Position numbers and translations under genes: made by a program. Shown here in pieces: positions 32,864-41,399 of a DNA stretch of 64,000 nucleotides (positions are counted from its first letter, which is position 1; each line of letters starts with the position of its first letter). A model generated the notes under the pieces. That model made no database searches and had not been told where the DNA came from. It saw nothing but the letters and a program-made list of their open reading frames with translations. Origin of the DNA: Photobacterium phosphoreum. GTDB lineage: Bacteria; Pseudomonadota; Gammaproteobacteria; Enterobacterales; Vibrionaceae. The DNA lies in NCBI RefSeq assembly GCF_002954725.1, contig NZ_MSCQ01000001.1, forward strand, positions 1,737,200 through 1,801,199. The letters are read 5' to 3'.

Positions 32864-33760
32864 ATGTCTATAGAGAGTACAGCTGTAACTCGTATTGTTG
32901 CCATTGGTGGCGGCCACGGACTAGGTCGTGTTTTATCATCGTTATCCGATTATGGTTCACAAGTCACAGGTGTAGTAACCACAACAGATAACGGTGGCTC
33001 AACGGGTCGTATTCGTGCTTGTCAGGGTGGGATTGCCTGGGGAGATATGCGTAATTGTATTAATCAACTCATTACCGAACCGTCTATTGGTTCAATGATT
33101 TTTGAATACCGTTTTCGTGGCAACGGCGAACTTAATGGTCATAATCTTGGTAACCTGATGCTCACTGCACTGGACAATCTTTGTATTCGTCCTCTCGATG
33201 CCATCAATCTGATTCGCGATATGCTTCATGTTAAGCCGTATATTATTCCAATGTCTGAACACCCTTCAGATTTAGCTGCAATCACTTATGGTGGTAAAAT
33301 CATTAGAGGTGAAACCAGCGTTGATGAATTAGCTGAAATCCCTAAACGCCTTTATTTAGAGCCTGCAATACCCGCAACTAAAGAAGCCGTTAGTGCCATA
33401 ATGGAAGCAGATATTATCCTATTAGGCCCAGGTAGCTTTTTAACCAGTATTATGCCGGTATTACTATTGCGTGATATTGAACAAGCATTGAAAGTCAGTA
33501 CAGCAAAAATTGCTTTTATTACGAATCTTGATAAAGAAAAAGGCCCAGCTGGAGAAATGAGCCTTGAAACGATGATTCATTGGTGTGAACGCGCAATGGC
33601 AGGAAGAGTCATTGATACCATCATTACTGACGTACATCAGCCACAACTCGCACCTCAATATCAGCAAATAGTACTTAATTTAGCCTCTAATAATCATGAA
33701 TGGCGTCATGACCGCAACAAACTAAAGCATGCGGTTGATAGACTCATTGCTTCCCGCTAA
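32864..33760 (+). CDS. ybhK: YvcK/YbhK family gluconeogenesis factor
   Basis: CofD-superfamily protein; in Bacillus YvcK is needed for growth on gluconeogenic carbon sources and morphology. ATG 32864 (MSIESTAVTRIVAIGGGHGLG) gives 298 residues (E. coli YbhK 302); the frame opens earlier at 32822. Motifs: AIGGGHGLGRVLSSL, VVTTTDNGGSTGRIR, GDMRNCI, RGNGELNGHNLGNLML and ILLGPGSFLTSIMPVLLL. E. coli ybhK also neighbours moaA. Its last 39 bases overlap the convergent luxU, so the two 3' ends are complementary. Confidence 0.94.
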   Translation: MSIESTAVTRIVAIGGGHGLGRVLSSLSDYGSQVTGVVTTTDNGGSTGRIRACQGGIAWGDMRNCINQLITEPSIGSMIFEYRFRGNGELNGHNLGNLMLTALDNLCIRPLDAINLIRDMLHVKPYIIPMSEHPSDLAAITYGGKIIRGETSVDELAEIPKRLYLEPAIPATKEAVSAIMEADIILLGPGSFLTSIMPVLLLRDIEQALKVSTAKIAFITNLDKEKGPAGEMSLETMIHWCERAMAGRVIDTIITDVHQPQLAPQYQQIVLNLASNNHEWRHDRNKLKHAVDRLIASR

Positions 33761-34081
33761 TTGTTTATACTCAACTGCCATTCCTTCGACCATTTGTCTA
33801 AATTGAGGCAAATGGTCAATCATCCAGTCATCTTGGCCTTGTCTGACGCGGTATTCACATTCTTGCGCCATTAATGCCAGATCATCAGCCCCAAAACTTG
33901 CCGCACTACTTTTAATTGCGTGGCTAATTTCTCCGATTTGATTCACTGATGGCTGACTTGATAGTTTCTGTAAATATTGTTCAAGTTCATCACTAAAAAC
34001 ATTAAGCAGTATCACTACTGTTTCAGCACCAACTTCCGCTGACAATCTTTTTAATGTTTCTGCATTTATATTAGTTGCCAT
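33722..34081 (-). CDS. luxU: phosphorelay protein LuxU
   Basis: Histidine phosphotransfer protein that carries phosphate from the hybrid quorum-sensing kinases to LuxO. The 119 residues form a four-helix Hpt domain, with the phosphorylated His at residue ~54 in EISHAIKSSAASFGADDL. The ATG shares one base with the luxO stop (TAATG), giving tight coupling. The 3' end overlaps ybhK by 39 bp on the opposite strand. Confidence 0.94.
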   Translation of the reverse strand: MATNINAETLKRLSAEVGAETVVILLNVFSDELEQYLQKLSSQPSVNQIGEISHAIKSSAASFGADDLALMAQECEYRVRQGQDDWMIDHLPQFRQMVEGMAVEYKQLAGSNESINRML

Positions 34082-35529
34082 TAATCAATCTCCCTACTAC
34101 CCGCAGTTTCTTGCCAAGTTTGTAATTTACGATAAATTGTTGATGGGCTTACTTCTAATAATCCTGCGGCTCGAGGAACATTACCGTCACAAGCATCAAT
34201 TGCCCATTGAATGGCGCGTTTTTCAACGATCCAAAGAGGTTCAACTTTATCTTTCTGTATTTCATCAACAAATGATGTGTTCACTGTAGACGTTAACGTA
34301 TTCAATTGTGGATAGATCGACATAGGTGAAGCAATTTCCGCACCAACAATAGCATTTATGGGTGGTGGCACCATTTCTTTCGTTACTTCTTCTGCCGTAT
34401 TTAACACAACAATATTACGAATAATATTTTGTAACTCACGCACATTTCCCGGCCAAGAGTAAGACTCAAAAAGTTGTAAAACTTCTTTTGAGAAACGACT
34501 AAAGTCTTTACCTTCTTCTAATGACATTAATCCAAGTAATGCATGAGCGATTTCGATGATGTCGTTACCACGATCACGCAAAGGAGGTAATGTAATCGGT
34601 ATCACATGGAGACGGTAATAAAGATCTTCTCGAAAACGTCCTTCTTGGACTTCTTGCCATGGGTTTCTATTGGTCGCGCACACAAAACGAACATCAACAT
34701 GGCAAGTTTTAGATGATCCTACCTTTTGATACGTCCCCGTTTGAATAAAACGCAGCAATTTGCTTTGTAAATCCAAATCCATTTCGCATAACTCATCCAA
34801 CATTAAAGTGCCCTTATGTGCCATTTCAACGGCACCTTGGCGTTCAGTGGATGCGCCTGTAAATGCACCTTTTACATGACCAAATAATTCGCTTTCAATA
34901 AGTTCTTTGGGGATCGCCGCACAATTTAAAGCAATAAAGGGTTTATCGTGTCTTGGGCTCGCTGCGTGAATAGCCTCTGCACACACTTCTTTCCCTGTAC
35001 CACTCTCACCCATAATAAACACAGTTGCTTTACTTGACGCAGCAGATTCAATAACACGATATACCGCTTGCATTGGTAAACTATTACCAATAAATCCTTG
35101 ATATTGCGCGCCATCAGATTGTTTTGAGGGAGTATTAGATGATGATTTAGTGTTGCCTTTAAATACATTATTAACAGTGATGCGTAACCGATCAGCTTCG
35201 CAAGGTTTAATTAAAAAATCTTGGGCGCCTTGCCGAATAGCATCAACGGCAATATCGATTGACCCATGAGCTGTCATAATAACTACAGGAATATTACCGT
35301 GATCTTGTCGAACCTGTTGTAATACTTCCATGCCCGTCATATCGGGTAAACGGAGATCTAATAAGATTAGATCAGGAATAATATTTTTAATAAAACCTAG
35401 TGCGTCTTTACCTGTCCCCACAATGCTAACATTGAGTCCGAGGGGATTTAAGTAAGATTTATATAAGGCAGCCACTGACGCGGTATCTTCAACCATTAAG
35501 ACTTGGCGTTGTCGTGTAATGCTTTCCAT
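34081..35529 (-). CDS. luxO: quorum-sensing sigma-54-dependent response regulator LuxO
   Basis: NtrC-type activator; at low cell density phospho-LuxO with sigma-54 drives qrr sRNA genes. The frame is open to 35571, but ATG 35529 ([27 protein letters not shown]) follows GGAGG, giving 482 residues. Receiver domain with phospho-acceptor Asp58 ([14 protein letters not shown]), AAA+ domain with Walker [14 protein letters not shown] and sigma-54 contact loop GAFTGA, and a Fis-type HTH at the C-terminus ([20 protein letters not shown]). Divergent from qrr1 with LuxO boxes between them, so autorepression is likely. Confidence 0.96.
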   Translation of the reverse strand: MESITRQRQVLMVEDTASVAALYKSYLNPLGLNVSIVGTGKDALGFIKNIIPDLILLDLRLPDMTGMEVLQQVRQDHGNIPVVIMTAHGSIDIAVDAIRQGAQDFLIKPCEADRLRITVNNVFKGNTKSSSNTPSKQSDGAQYQGFIGNSLPMQAVYRVIESAASSKATVFIMGESGTGKEVCAEAIHAASPRHDKPFIALNCAAIPKELIESELFGHVKGAFTGASTERQGAVEMAHKGTLMLDELCEMDLDLQSKLLRFIQTGTYQKVGSSKTCHVDVRFVCATNRNPWQEVQEGRFREDLYYRLHVIPITLPPLRDRGNDIIEIAHALLGLMSLEEGKDFSRFSKEVLQLFESYSWPGNVRELQNIIRNIVVLNTAEEVTKEMVPPPINAIVGAEIASPMSIYPQLNTLTSTVNTSFVDEIQKDKVEPLWIVEKRAIQWAIDACDGNVPRAAGLLEVSPSTIYRKLQTWQETAGSREID

Positions 35530-35619
35530 CGCTCCTCCAAAAACGAACCCCTGTAAACTAATTGTAATCAATTCAACAGAAACTGGGTTCCTAATTTGTA
35601 TTTTTTATATTATGCCAGA

Positions 35620-35650
35620 TTGCTTTGCATAATGGTTCGCATTTTGCGAA
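35620..35650. promoter_or_regulatory. two LuxO-box-like sites upstream of qrr1
   Basis: Site 2, ttcgcattttgcgaa (35636-35650), is a perfect 6-3-6 palindrome. Site 1, ttgctttgcataa (35620-35632), is a degenerate copy. Both resemble the vibrio LuxO box TTGCAWWWTGCAA. They lie about 120-150 bp upstream of the predicted qrr1 start, a usual distance for enhancer binding, and about 90-120 bp upstream of luxO, where binding could also repress luxO. Confidence 0.7.
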
Positions 35651-35743
35651 AACATTATTTTTCTGCGCTGATAACACGACAAATAAAGACACTATATTCA
35701 GCATCAATTCATAAAAAAAGCCTAATACACCCATTTTTAAAAG

Positions 35744-35761
35744 TTGGCATACAGTATGCAT
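35744..35761 (+). promoter_or_regulatory. sigma-54 promoter of qrr1
   Basis: ttggcatacagtatgcat carries GG at 35746-35747 and GC at 35758-35759, exactly 10 bases apart as required for the -24/-12 elements, with TTGGCA and TGCA context. The predicted start is about 12 bases on, at 35771-35772, the first base of the sRNA stem. Confidence 0.85.
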
Positions 35762-35770
35762 TATTAACAC

Positions 35771-35874
35771 TGACTCTCATCTTAGGAGTCAACCTAGCCA
35801 ACTGACGTTGTTTGTGGATTCTTTCACTTAACAATGAAGCCAACCGAACCTCTTTATCGGCTGGCTTTTTTTTT
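35771..35874 (+). ncRNA. qrr1: quorum regulatory small RNA Qrr1
   Basis: Hfq-dependent sRNA that pairs with the mRNA of the LuxR/HapR-type master regulator and others. The 5' hairpin (tgactc/ggagtca) is followed by the family hallmark ctagccaactgacgttgtt, a spacer with a second small stem, and a terminator hairpin agccaaccga/tcggctggct plus nine T (35838-35874). Just after the hallmark the sequence reads tgtggattc, where vibrio Qrr RNAs as I remember them have agtgaa. Position between luxO and uvrB is the classic qrr1 site. Driven by sigma-54 and phospho-LuxO. Confidence 0.92.
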
Positions 35875-35934
35875 GCCTCAATAATACGATTTAAAAGCAT
35901 ATTATTAACAATGCCACTTCACTTACGATAATCA

Positions 35935-37962
35935 TTAACTGTTAGCAATAAACTGCTGCCTTAATTGATGAATTTTATCTCGCGTGTCAGCCGCTTGTTC
36001 AAATTCTAAATTTTGCGCGAAGTCATACATTTGTTTTTCGAGACGCTGTATTTCAAGCTCTAATTGTTGCGGAGTTAATATTGAATACGTCCCTTTTGAT
36101 TCCGCTACTTTATGTAAATCTGCGGCTTTATTGCGTGACTTAGCCCGTCCACTTGGAGCACCTAATTCTAATAAGTCACCCACTTTCTTATTAAGCTTTT
36201 GAGGGGTTATATTGTGCTCTAAATTATAAATTATTTGCTTTTCACGTCGACGTTGGGTTTCATTAATCGCACGTTCCATTGAACCAGTAATTCGATCACC
36301 ATATAAAATAGCTTTTCCTTCAATATTACGAGCAGCACGTCCCATGGTCTGAATTAATGATCTTTCTGAACGCAAAAAACCTTCTTTATCAGCATCTAAA
36401 ATGGCAACTAAAGACACTTCTGGAATATCTAGCCCTTCACGCAGTAAGTTAATCCCAACTAACACATCAAACTTACCTAAACGTAAGTCACGAATAATTT
36501 CAACCCGCTCAACGGTATCAATATCAGAGTGAAGATAACGTACTTTCACACCATGCTCAGTGAGATATTCAGTGAGATCTTCAGACATCCGCTTCGTCAA
36601 CGTCGTGACTAATACCCGTTCTTTTTTTACTGATCGAATATGAATTTCCGATAATAAATCATCAACCTGAGTAGCGACAGGACGGACTTCAATTTCAGGA
36701 TCAAGTAAACCTGTTGGCCGCACCACTTGCTCCGCTATATCGTTGCCTGATTTTTCTATTTCATAATTACCCGGCGTGGCTGAGACATAAATAGTTTGAG
36801 GGGCTAATGACTCAAATTCCTCAAACTTCATCGGACGGTTATCAAGTGCGGAAGGTAATCGAAACCCATATTCAACTAAATTTTCTTTACGTGAACGATC
36901 GCCACGGAACATGGCACCAATTTGAGAAACAGTAACGTGGGATTCATCAATAATTAATAAACCATCAGCAGGAAGATAATCAAACAAGGTTGGTGGCGGC
37001 TCCCCCTCTGTTCGTCCACTGAGGTAACGGGAATAGTTTTCAATACCAGAACAAAAGCCGAGCTCATTCATCATTTCGATATCAAATTGCGTTCGCTGCG
37101 AAATACGCTGCTCTTCAACCAATTTATTATTATCGAGTAATTGTTGCTTACGCTGGGTTAGCTCAAGCTTAATTTTTTCAATGGCTTCTAATATTTTCTC
37201 TCTTGGTGTCACATAGTGTGTTTTGGGATAAATCGTCGTACGGGCTAAGTTCCGTTGAATAATTGCGCCTGTCAGAGGATCAAATGATGAAATAACTTCA
37301 ACTTCATCATCAAACAATTCCAATCGAATCGCTTCTTTTTCCGATTCAGCAGGGAAAATATCAATCACTTCACCGCGAACACGGAACGTACCGCGTTCAA
37401 AAACAGCATCATTACGTTTATATTGAAGTTCGGCTAAACGACGTAAAATATCACGTTGATTAAGTACATCACCGCGACGTACATGCAACATCATTTTCAA
37501 ATACGATTCAGGATCACCTAAACCATAAATAGCAGAAACAGAGGCAATAATAATAACATCACGCCGTTCCATTAATGCTTTTGTTGCTGATAATCGCATT
37601 TGTTCGATGTGGGCATTTACCGATGCATCTTTTTCAATAAAGGTATCGGTGGTCGGTACATAAGCCTCTGGCTGATAATAATCATAATAAGAAACAAAAT
37701 ACTCAACCGCATTGTCAGGGAAAAAATCCCGCATTTCACCATATAGCTGAGCGGCTAAGGTTTTATTAGGAGCCATAATAAGGGTAGGACGGTTGGCTTG
37801 AGCAATGACATTTGCAATCGTGAACGTTTTTCCTGATCCCGTCACTCCCAGTAACGTTTGCTGTGCAAGACCAGAGTCGAGTCCATCCATTAATTGTGCA
37901 ATTGCCGTGGGTTGATCACCCGCAGGAGAATAATCAGATACAAGGCTAAACAGCTTACTCAT
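35935..37962 (-). CDS. uvrB: excinuclease ABC subunit B, UvrB
   Basis: Damage-verification helicase of nucleotide excision repair, working with UvrA and UvrC. The frame is open to 37983; ATG 37962 ([21 protein letters not shown]) gives 675 residues (E. coli 673). Walker [15 protein letters not shown], beta-hairpin [16 protein letters not shown]-like [11 protein letters not shown], helicase motif [11 protein letters not shown] and the C-terminal UVR domain ([31 protein letters not shown] as a pattern). No terminator is seen before qrr1, so antisense readthrough toward the sRNA is possible. Confidence 0.98.
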   Translation of the reverse strand: MSKLFSLVSDYSPAGDQPTAIAQLMDGLDSGLAQQTLLGVTGSGKTFTIANVIAQANRPTLIMAPNKTLAAQLYGEMRDFFPDNAVEYFVSYYDYYQPEAYVPTTDTFIEKDASVNAHIEQMRLSATKALMERRDVIIIASVSAIYGLGDPESYLKMMLHVRRGDVLNQRDILRRLAELQYKRNDAVFERGTFRVRGEVIDIFPAESEKEAIRLELFDDEVEVISSFDPLTGAIIQRNLARTTIYPKTHYVTPREKILEAIEKIKLELTQRKQQLLDNNKLVEEQRISQRTQFDIEMMNELGFCSGIENYSRYLSGRTEGEPPPTLFDYLPADGLLIIDESHVTVSQIGAMFRGDRSRKENLVEYGFRLPSALDNRPMKFEEFESLAPQTIYVSATPGNYEIEKSGNDIAEQVVRPTGLLDPEIEVRPVATQVDDLLSEIHIRSVKKERVLVTTLTKRMSEDLTEYLTEHGVKVRYLHSDIDTVERVEIIRDLRLGKFDVLVGINLLREGLDIPEVSLVAILDADKEGFLRSERSLIQTMGRAARNIEGKAILYGDRITGSMERAINETQRRREKQIIYNLEHNITPQKLNKKVGDLLELGAPSGRAKSRNKAADLHKVAESKGTYSILTPQQLELEIQRLEKQMYDFAQNLEFEQAADTRDKIHQLRQQFIANS

Positions 37963-38060
37963 TACATATATCCGTAATAACAATACTGTCTATCATTGTG
38001 AGCACCCACCCAATAATGTCAATACTGGTTTGGATAAGTTAGTGAATACTCAATGTAGTA

Positions 38061-38093
38061 GCAGATGGCAGATGGCAGATGGCAGATGGCAGA
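38061..38093. repeat. heptanucleotide tandem repeat (gcagatg)
   Basis: Four perfect copies of gcagatg (38061-38088) plus five further bases of the unit. It lies about 100 bp upstream of uvrB in non-coding DNA. Slippage could vary the spacing here between strains. Confidence 0.95.
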
Positions 38094-38945
38094 AAAAATA
38101 GCTTCAGTAATAAAATATAACTTATTAAAATTTGAACACCAAACTCAATCTTAACAGTAAAAGTCACAACCTAGTATTAACACTAGGCCCCCTTTGGACT
38201 TTTAAATTTTATTACCGAAGCAAATCAACTAATGTTGAATTAAAAATAAAAACAGATATCTACATATAAAATATGTCATTGTTTTGACATCAAATATTTC
38301 ATCTCTTACTAACTTTTGGATTAGAAGAAACAGAAGACAATAACGAATACAGAAATATTTAATGCCACAAAATAATAAGCAAAAGATCATCGATAATAAA
38401 TACTGGTCAATGAATATATTAGCCAGCATAAATAACCAAGCTAAATAGATAGTGCCGCAATTTATCATGCAAACATAACAGCCACATGAATAAACAATAA
38501 AATCTGTTTTTATTCAATTAGATACAAACATCTAATGGTTATTTATTCTTATAGCTAAAATTAAATTTTATAATGTATTAATAAATTATTCATTGTATTT
38601 TATGTCTTTTTACTCATAAAACACTTTTTAATTATATCCACCTCTTAATATTCAACCAATATCATTACTTTCCTTATGAAATGTTATTCTTTGTATATCG
38701 TCTCGTCGATGACTCGTTTTATTAATTACTCCACATTGATGACAATAAATCCGATATCATCCACAGCTTTTACAATATTTGTTGGTATTTAATATCACAC
38801 TATAGATAGTTATATTTATTCATTAATAGTAATAAATTTATATTTACGCTAGCAAATAGCCCCCTGTCACCATTGCTTTCAAAGCTAATTTACTCATCAA
38901 ATACTTTATTCACACCAATCTAAACAATGATCCATCTCAGCATAG

Positions 38946-38968
38946 TTATCCACAGAAATTGTGGACAA
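38946..38968. promoter_or_regulatory. inverted pair of DnaA-box-like sequences
   Basis: ttatccaca (38946-38954) is a perfect match to the DnaA box consensus TTATNCACA. The inverted ttgtccaca (minus strand, 38968-38960) differs at one base, and the two are 5 bp apart. Another one-mismatch box, tcatccaca, is at 38757-38765. DnaA binding is inferred only from sequence. Confidence 0.4.
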
Positions 38969-39026
38969 CACCTAAAAACCCATACCATTAGGCACTTCTT
39001 AAAAATCAAGTGTTTTTTATCAAAAC

Positions 39027-39054
39027 AAAAAAAAAGCTAACCTAAATGGCTAGC
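39027..39054 (-). terminator. rho-independent terminator of pepE
   Basis: The arms gctagcc/ggttagc on the minus strand (one mismatch, 5-base loop) are followed by nine T. It lies about 33 bp after the pepE stop. Confidence 0.85.
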
Positions 39055-39086
39055 CTCTCTCGATGTTAACTTTTGTTACAATAACC

Positions 39087-39824
39087 TTAATAACTAAGAT
39101 TCATCAGGAACTGTACATCATCACCTGGTTGGTAATAAATTGGCTCATTACCATAACTAAAGAATTTTAATGGCTTGCCGTTAGCAGCATGATAACTAAT
39201 GTTATTGTCGGTTATAGCCAACCATGTACCTTCAGGAATACCAATCACTGGCTCATGTTGATTAACTTCAAGAAACTCTTCAATACGCTCATCACGGGTT
39301 TCGCCCATATGACCTTCAACAGACGCTTCTAAATAGTGAGGATTAATTTGGAAAGGGACAAAATTTAATGACGATAAAATAGCACCAGTAACAATTGGCA
39401 TATCATTCGTTGTACGAATAGTTGGACAACCGATATTCGTGCCCGCACTCCAACCAATATATGCCTTACCTTGTTTCAATACCGCTTTACGAATTGGACC
39501 TACTAACCCTAAATCATGTAAGGTTTTATTGAGTACCCAAGTATTACCACCGCTAACAATAATACCATCAGCTTGCTCAATAGCCGTGACAGGATCTTCA
39601 GCACGGTGCAAACCCGTTGCAATACAATCTAATCCTAATTTATCAAATGTTGCTTGAACTAATGCAACACGATCATCATGACTTGAACGAACAACAGCGT
39701 ATGGGATCACAACAAAATGCTTCGCTCCAGTACGTTTTACTTGCTCGATAATTGCATCAGCGGCAAATTCCATCACATGAGTGTTACCAGCAATTTTACC
39801 GTTACTAAGTAATAAAATATCCAT
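39087..39824 (-). CDS. pepE: dipeptidase E, PepE (alpha-aspartyl dipeptidase)
   Basis: Cytoplasmic serine peptidase of family S51 that hydrolyses Asp-X dipeptides. The 245 residues have the nucleophile elbow YIGWSAGTNIGCPTIRTTNDMPIV with the catalytic Ser, VSGGNTWVLN for the oxyanion region and INPHYLEASVEGHMGETRDERI with the catalytic His. It is about 15 residues longer than E. coli PepE (229). Start ATG follows AGGATGG. Single gene with its own terminator. Confidence 0.95.
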   Translation of the reverse strand: MDILLLSNGKIAGNTHVMEFAADAIIEQVKRTGAKHFVVIPYAVVRSSHDDRVALVQATFDKLGLDCIATGLHRAEDPVTAIEQADGIIVSGGNTWVLNKTLHDLGLVGPIRKAVLKQGKAYIGWSAGTNIGCPTIRTTNDMPIVTGAILSSLNFVPFQINPHYLEASVEGHMGETRDERIEEFLEVNQHEPVIGIPEGTWLAITDNNISYHAANGKPLKFFSYGNEPIYYQPGDDVQFLMNLSY

Positions 39825-40231
39825 TGTTCCATCCTAATAGCTTATGTTTATTAATCATCCGTGTAATCACGAAGACTATTTATAGAAAACTCAGCTATAT
39901 CAAACGCAGAATTGACTAACTTTACAACCGCCAGAATCACAATTTGCAAAAACTTCAATAAAAAACATTTATTTTTTCATAATAATTATCAGTTTATTCA
40001 CTGAATAAACACATCTTCAGTCCCATAAAAATCAAAACCAATACATTTAAGCAACAATAGATCGCTAACAATAAGGTTAAAAGAAGATTTTTATTTAACT
40101 AAAAACTTATATTTCAATCAACTACTCAAATTTAATACTATTAATAGATAAAACCTTACCCTTGAGGAGTTGTTATAGGGCTCACAAAATCAGATAATGT
40201 TAAGATCTCTTGCAATGATAATGAACTCGGT
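39825..40231. other. pepE-rnfA divergent intergenic region
   Basis: About 400 bp, AT-rich, carrying the pepE and rnf promoters. No gene. ttgaggag near 40162 would be a good ribosome site but has no start codon after it at a suitable distance. Confidence 0.45.
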
Positions 40232-40813
40232 ATGACTGAATACCTGTTACTCCTCATCGGTACTGTGTTGGTTAACAACTTTGTACTCGTTAAATTCTTA
40301 GGCTTATGTCCTTTTATGGGCGTATCTAAGAAACTAGAAACAGCAATCGGAATGGGCTTAGCAACAACATTTGTGCTAACCCTTGCTTCTGTGTGTGCGT
40401 ATCTCGTTGAAACCTACATTTTGGTACCTCTTGGTATCCAATATCTACGTACGCTTAGCTTTATACTCGTGATTGCAGTTGTGGTGCAATTTACCGAAAT
40501 GGTGGTGCATAAAACTAGCCCAACACTTTACCGTTTATTAGGTATTTTCCTGCCGCTGATCACTACCAACTGTGCAGTGTTAGGTGTGGCTTTATTAAAT
40601 ACCAATGAGCACCATAACTTCATTCAATCCGTTATTTATGGCTTTGGTGCAGCGGTGGGCTTCTCATTGGTATTAGTATTGTTTGCCTCTATGCGTGAAC
40701 GTATTGCTGCTGCTGATGTACCTGCACCATTTAAAGGTGCCTCAATTGCCATGATAACGGCAGGTCTTATGTCTCTTGCCTTTATGGGCTTTACTGGATT
40801 GGTGAAATTGTAA
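40232..40813 (+). CDS. rnfA: Rnf/Rsx electron transport complex subunit A
   Basis: Membrane subunit of the Rnf complex, which links ferredoxin and NAD(H) redox to ion transport; in E. coli the Rsx complex keeps SoxR reduced. The 193 residues are very close to E. coli RsxA, with six transmembrane helices and the conserved [32 protein letters not shown] and [17 protein letters not shown] blocks. The cysteines in LGLCPF and TTNCAV are those proposed to hold an intramembrane Fe-S centre with RnfE. Its final base is shared with the start of rnfB. First gene of rnfABCDGE. Confidence 0.97.
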   Translation: MTEYLLLLIGTVLVNNFVLVKFLGLCPFMGVSKKLETAIGMGLATTFVLTLASVCAYLVETYILVPLGIQYLRTLSFILVIAVVVQFTEMVVHKTSPTLYRLLGIFLPLITTNCAVLGVALLNTNEHHNFIQSVIYGFGAAVGFSLVLVLFASMRERIAAADVPAPFKGASIAMITAGLMSLAFMGFTGLVKL

Positions 40814-41397
40814 TGAGCGGGATCTTAATTGCTGCCATTGTGCTCGCCGTTTTAGCGGCAATATTTGGCATTATTTTAGGTTTTGCTTCAGTACGTTTTA
40901 AAGTTGAAGCTGATCCGATTGTTGAGCAAATTGATGCTATTTTGCCGCAAACACAGTGTGGCCAATGTGGTTTTCCTGGTTGCCGTCCTTATGCTGAAGC
41001 AATAGCGAATGGCGAAATCATTAATAAATGCCCCCCTGGCGGTCAAGCAACCATTGAAAAGTTAGCCGACCTAATGGGGGTTGAAGTGCCTCAGGCTTCT
41101 GACGAAGTGACTAACAGCATTAAAAAAGTGGCGTTTATTCATGAAGATATGTGTATTGGATGTACAAAGTGTATTCAAGCATGTCCAGTCGATGCAATCG
41201 TCGGCGGCACTAAAGCCATGCACACAGTAATAAAAGATGAATGTACGGGCTGCGATCTTTGTGTTTCTCCTTGTCCTACAGACTGTATTGAAATGATCCC
41301 AGTAGAAGAAACACCGGATAACTGGAAATGGCAACTCAACCAAATACCGGTTGTTAATATTGCTGCGACAGTGAATGTAGAAAAGGTTAAGCCGTAG
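40813..41397 (+). CDS. rnfB: Rnf complex ferredoxin subunit B
   Basis: Membrane-anchored iron-sulfur subunit, 194 residues. An N-terminal transmembrane helix ([21 protein letters not shown]) precedes a 4Fe-4S motif ([18 protein letters not shown]) and two ferredoxin-type clusters ([24 protein letters not shown]). It overlaps rnfA by one base (TAATG) and lies 2 bases from rnfC. Confidence 0.97.
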   Translation: MSGILIAAIVLAVLAAIFGIILGFASVRFKVEADPIVEQIDAILPQTQCGQCGFPGCRPYAEAIANGEIINKCPPGGQATIEKLADLMGVEVPQASDEVTNSIKKVAFIHEDMCIGCTKCIQACPVDAIVGGTKAMHTVIKDECTGCDLCVSPCPTDCIEMIPVEETPDNWKWQLNQIPVVNIAATVNVEKVKP

Positions 41398-41399
41398 TC

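Larger units (their letters stand above)
37963..39026. other. 1.06-kb gene-poor AT-rich region between uvrB and pepE
   Basis: No convincing gene. It contains the uvrB promoter (minus), a 7-bp tandem repeat (38061-38093), a cctagt/actagg hairpin near 38150, and DnaA-box-like sequences near 38757 and 38946. A 79-codon minus-strand frame at 38229-38468 lacks a ribosome site and is probably chance. Confidence 0.55.

Noticed and set aside
35596-35805. 69-codon frame upstream of uvrB
   Set aside because: Runs through the LuxO boxes, sigma-54 promoter and 5' end of qrr1; no ribosome site.
37998-38060. Possible mobile-element terminal repeats near the heptamer array
   Set aside because: No inverted terminal repeats, target duplication or transposase nearby.
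38229-38468. 79-codon hydrophobic minus-strand frame
   Set aside because: No ribosome site, very AT-rich DNA, and Ile/Phe/Leu/Cys-rich product typical of chance frames. It could be revisited if conserved.
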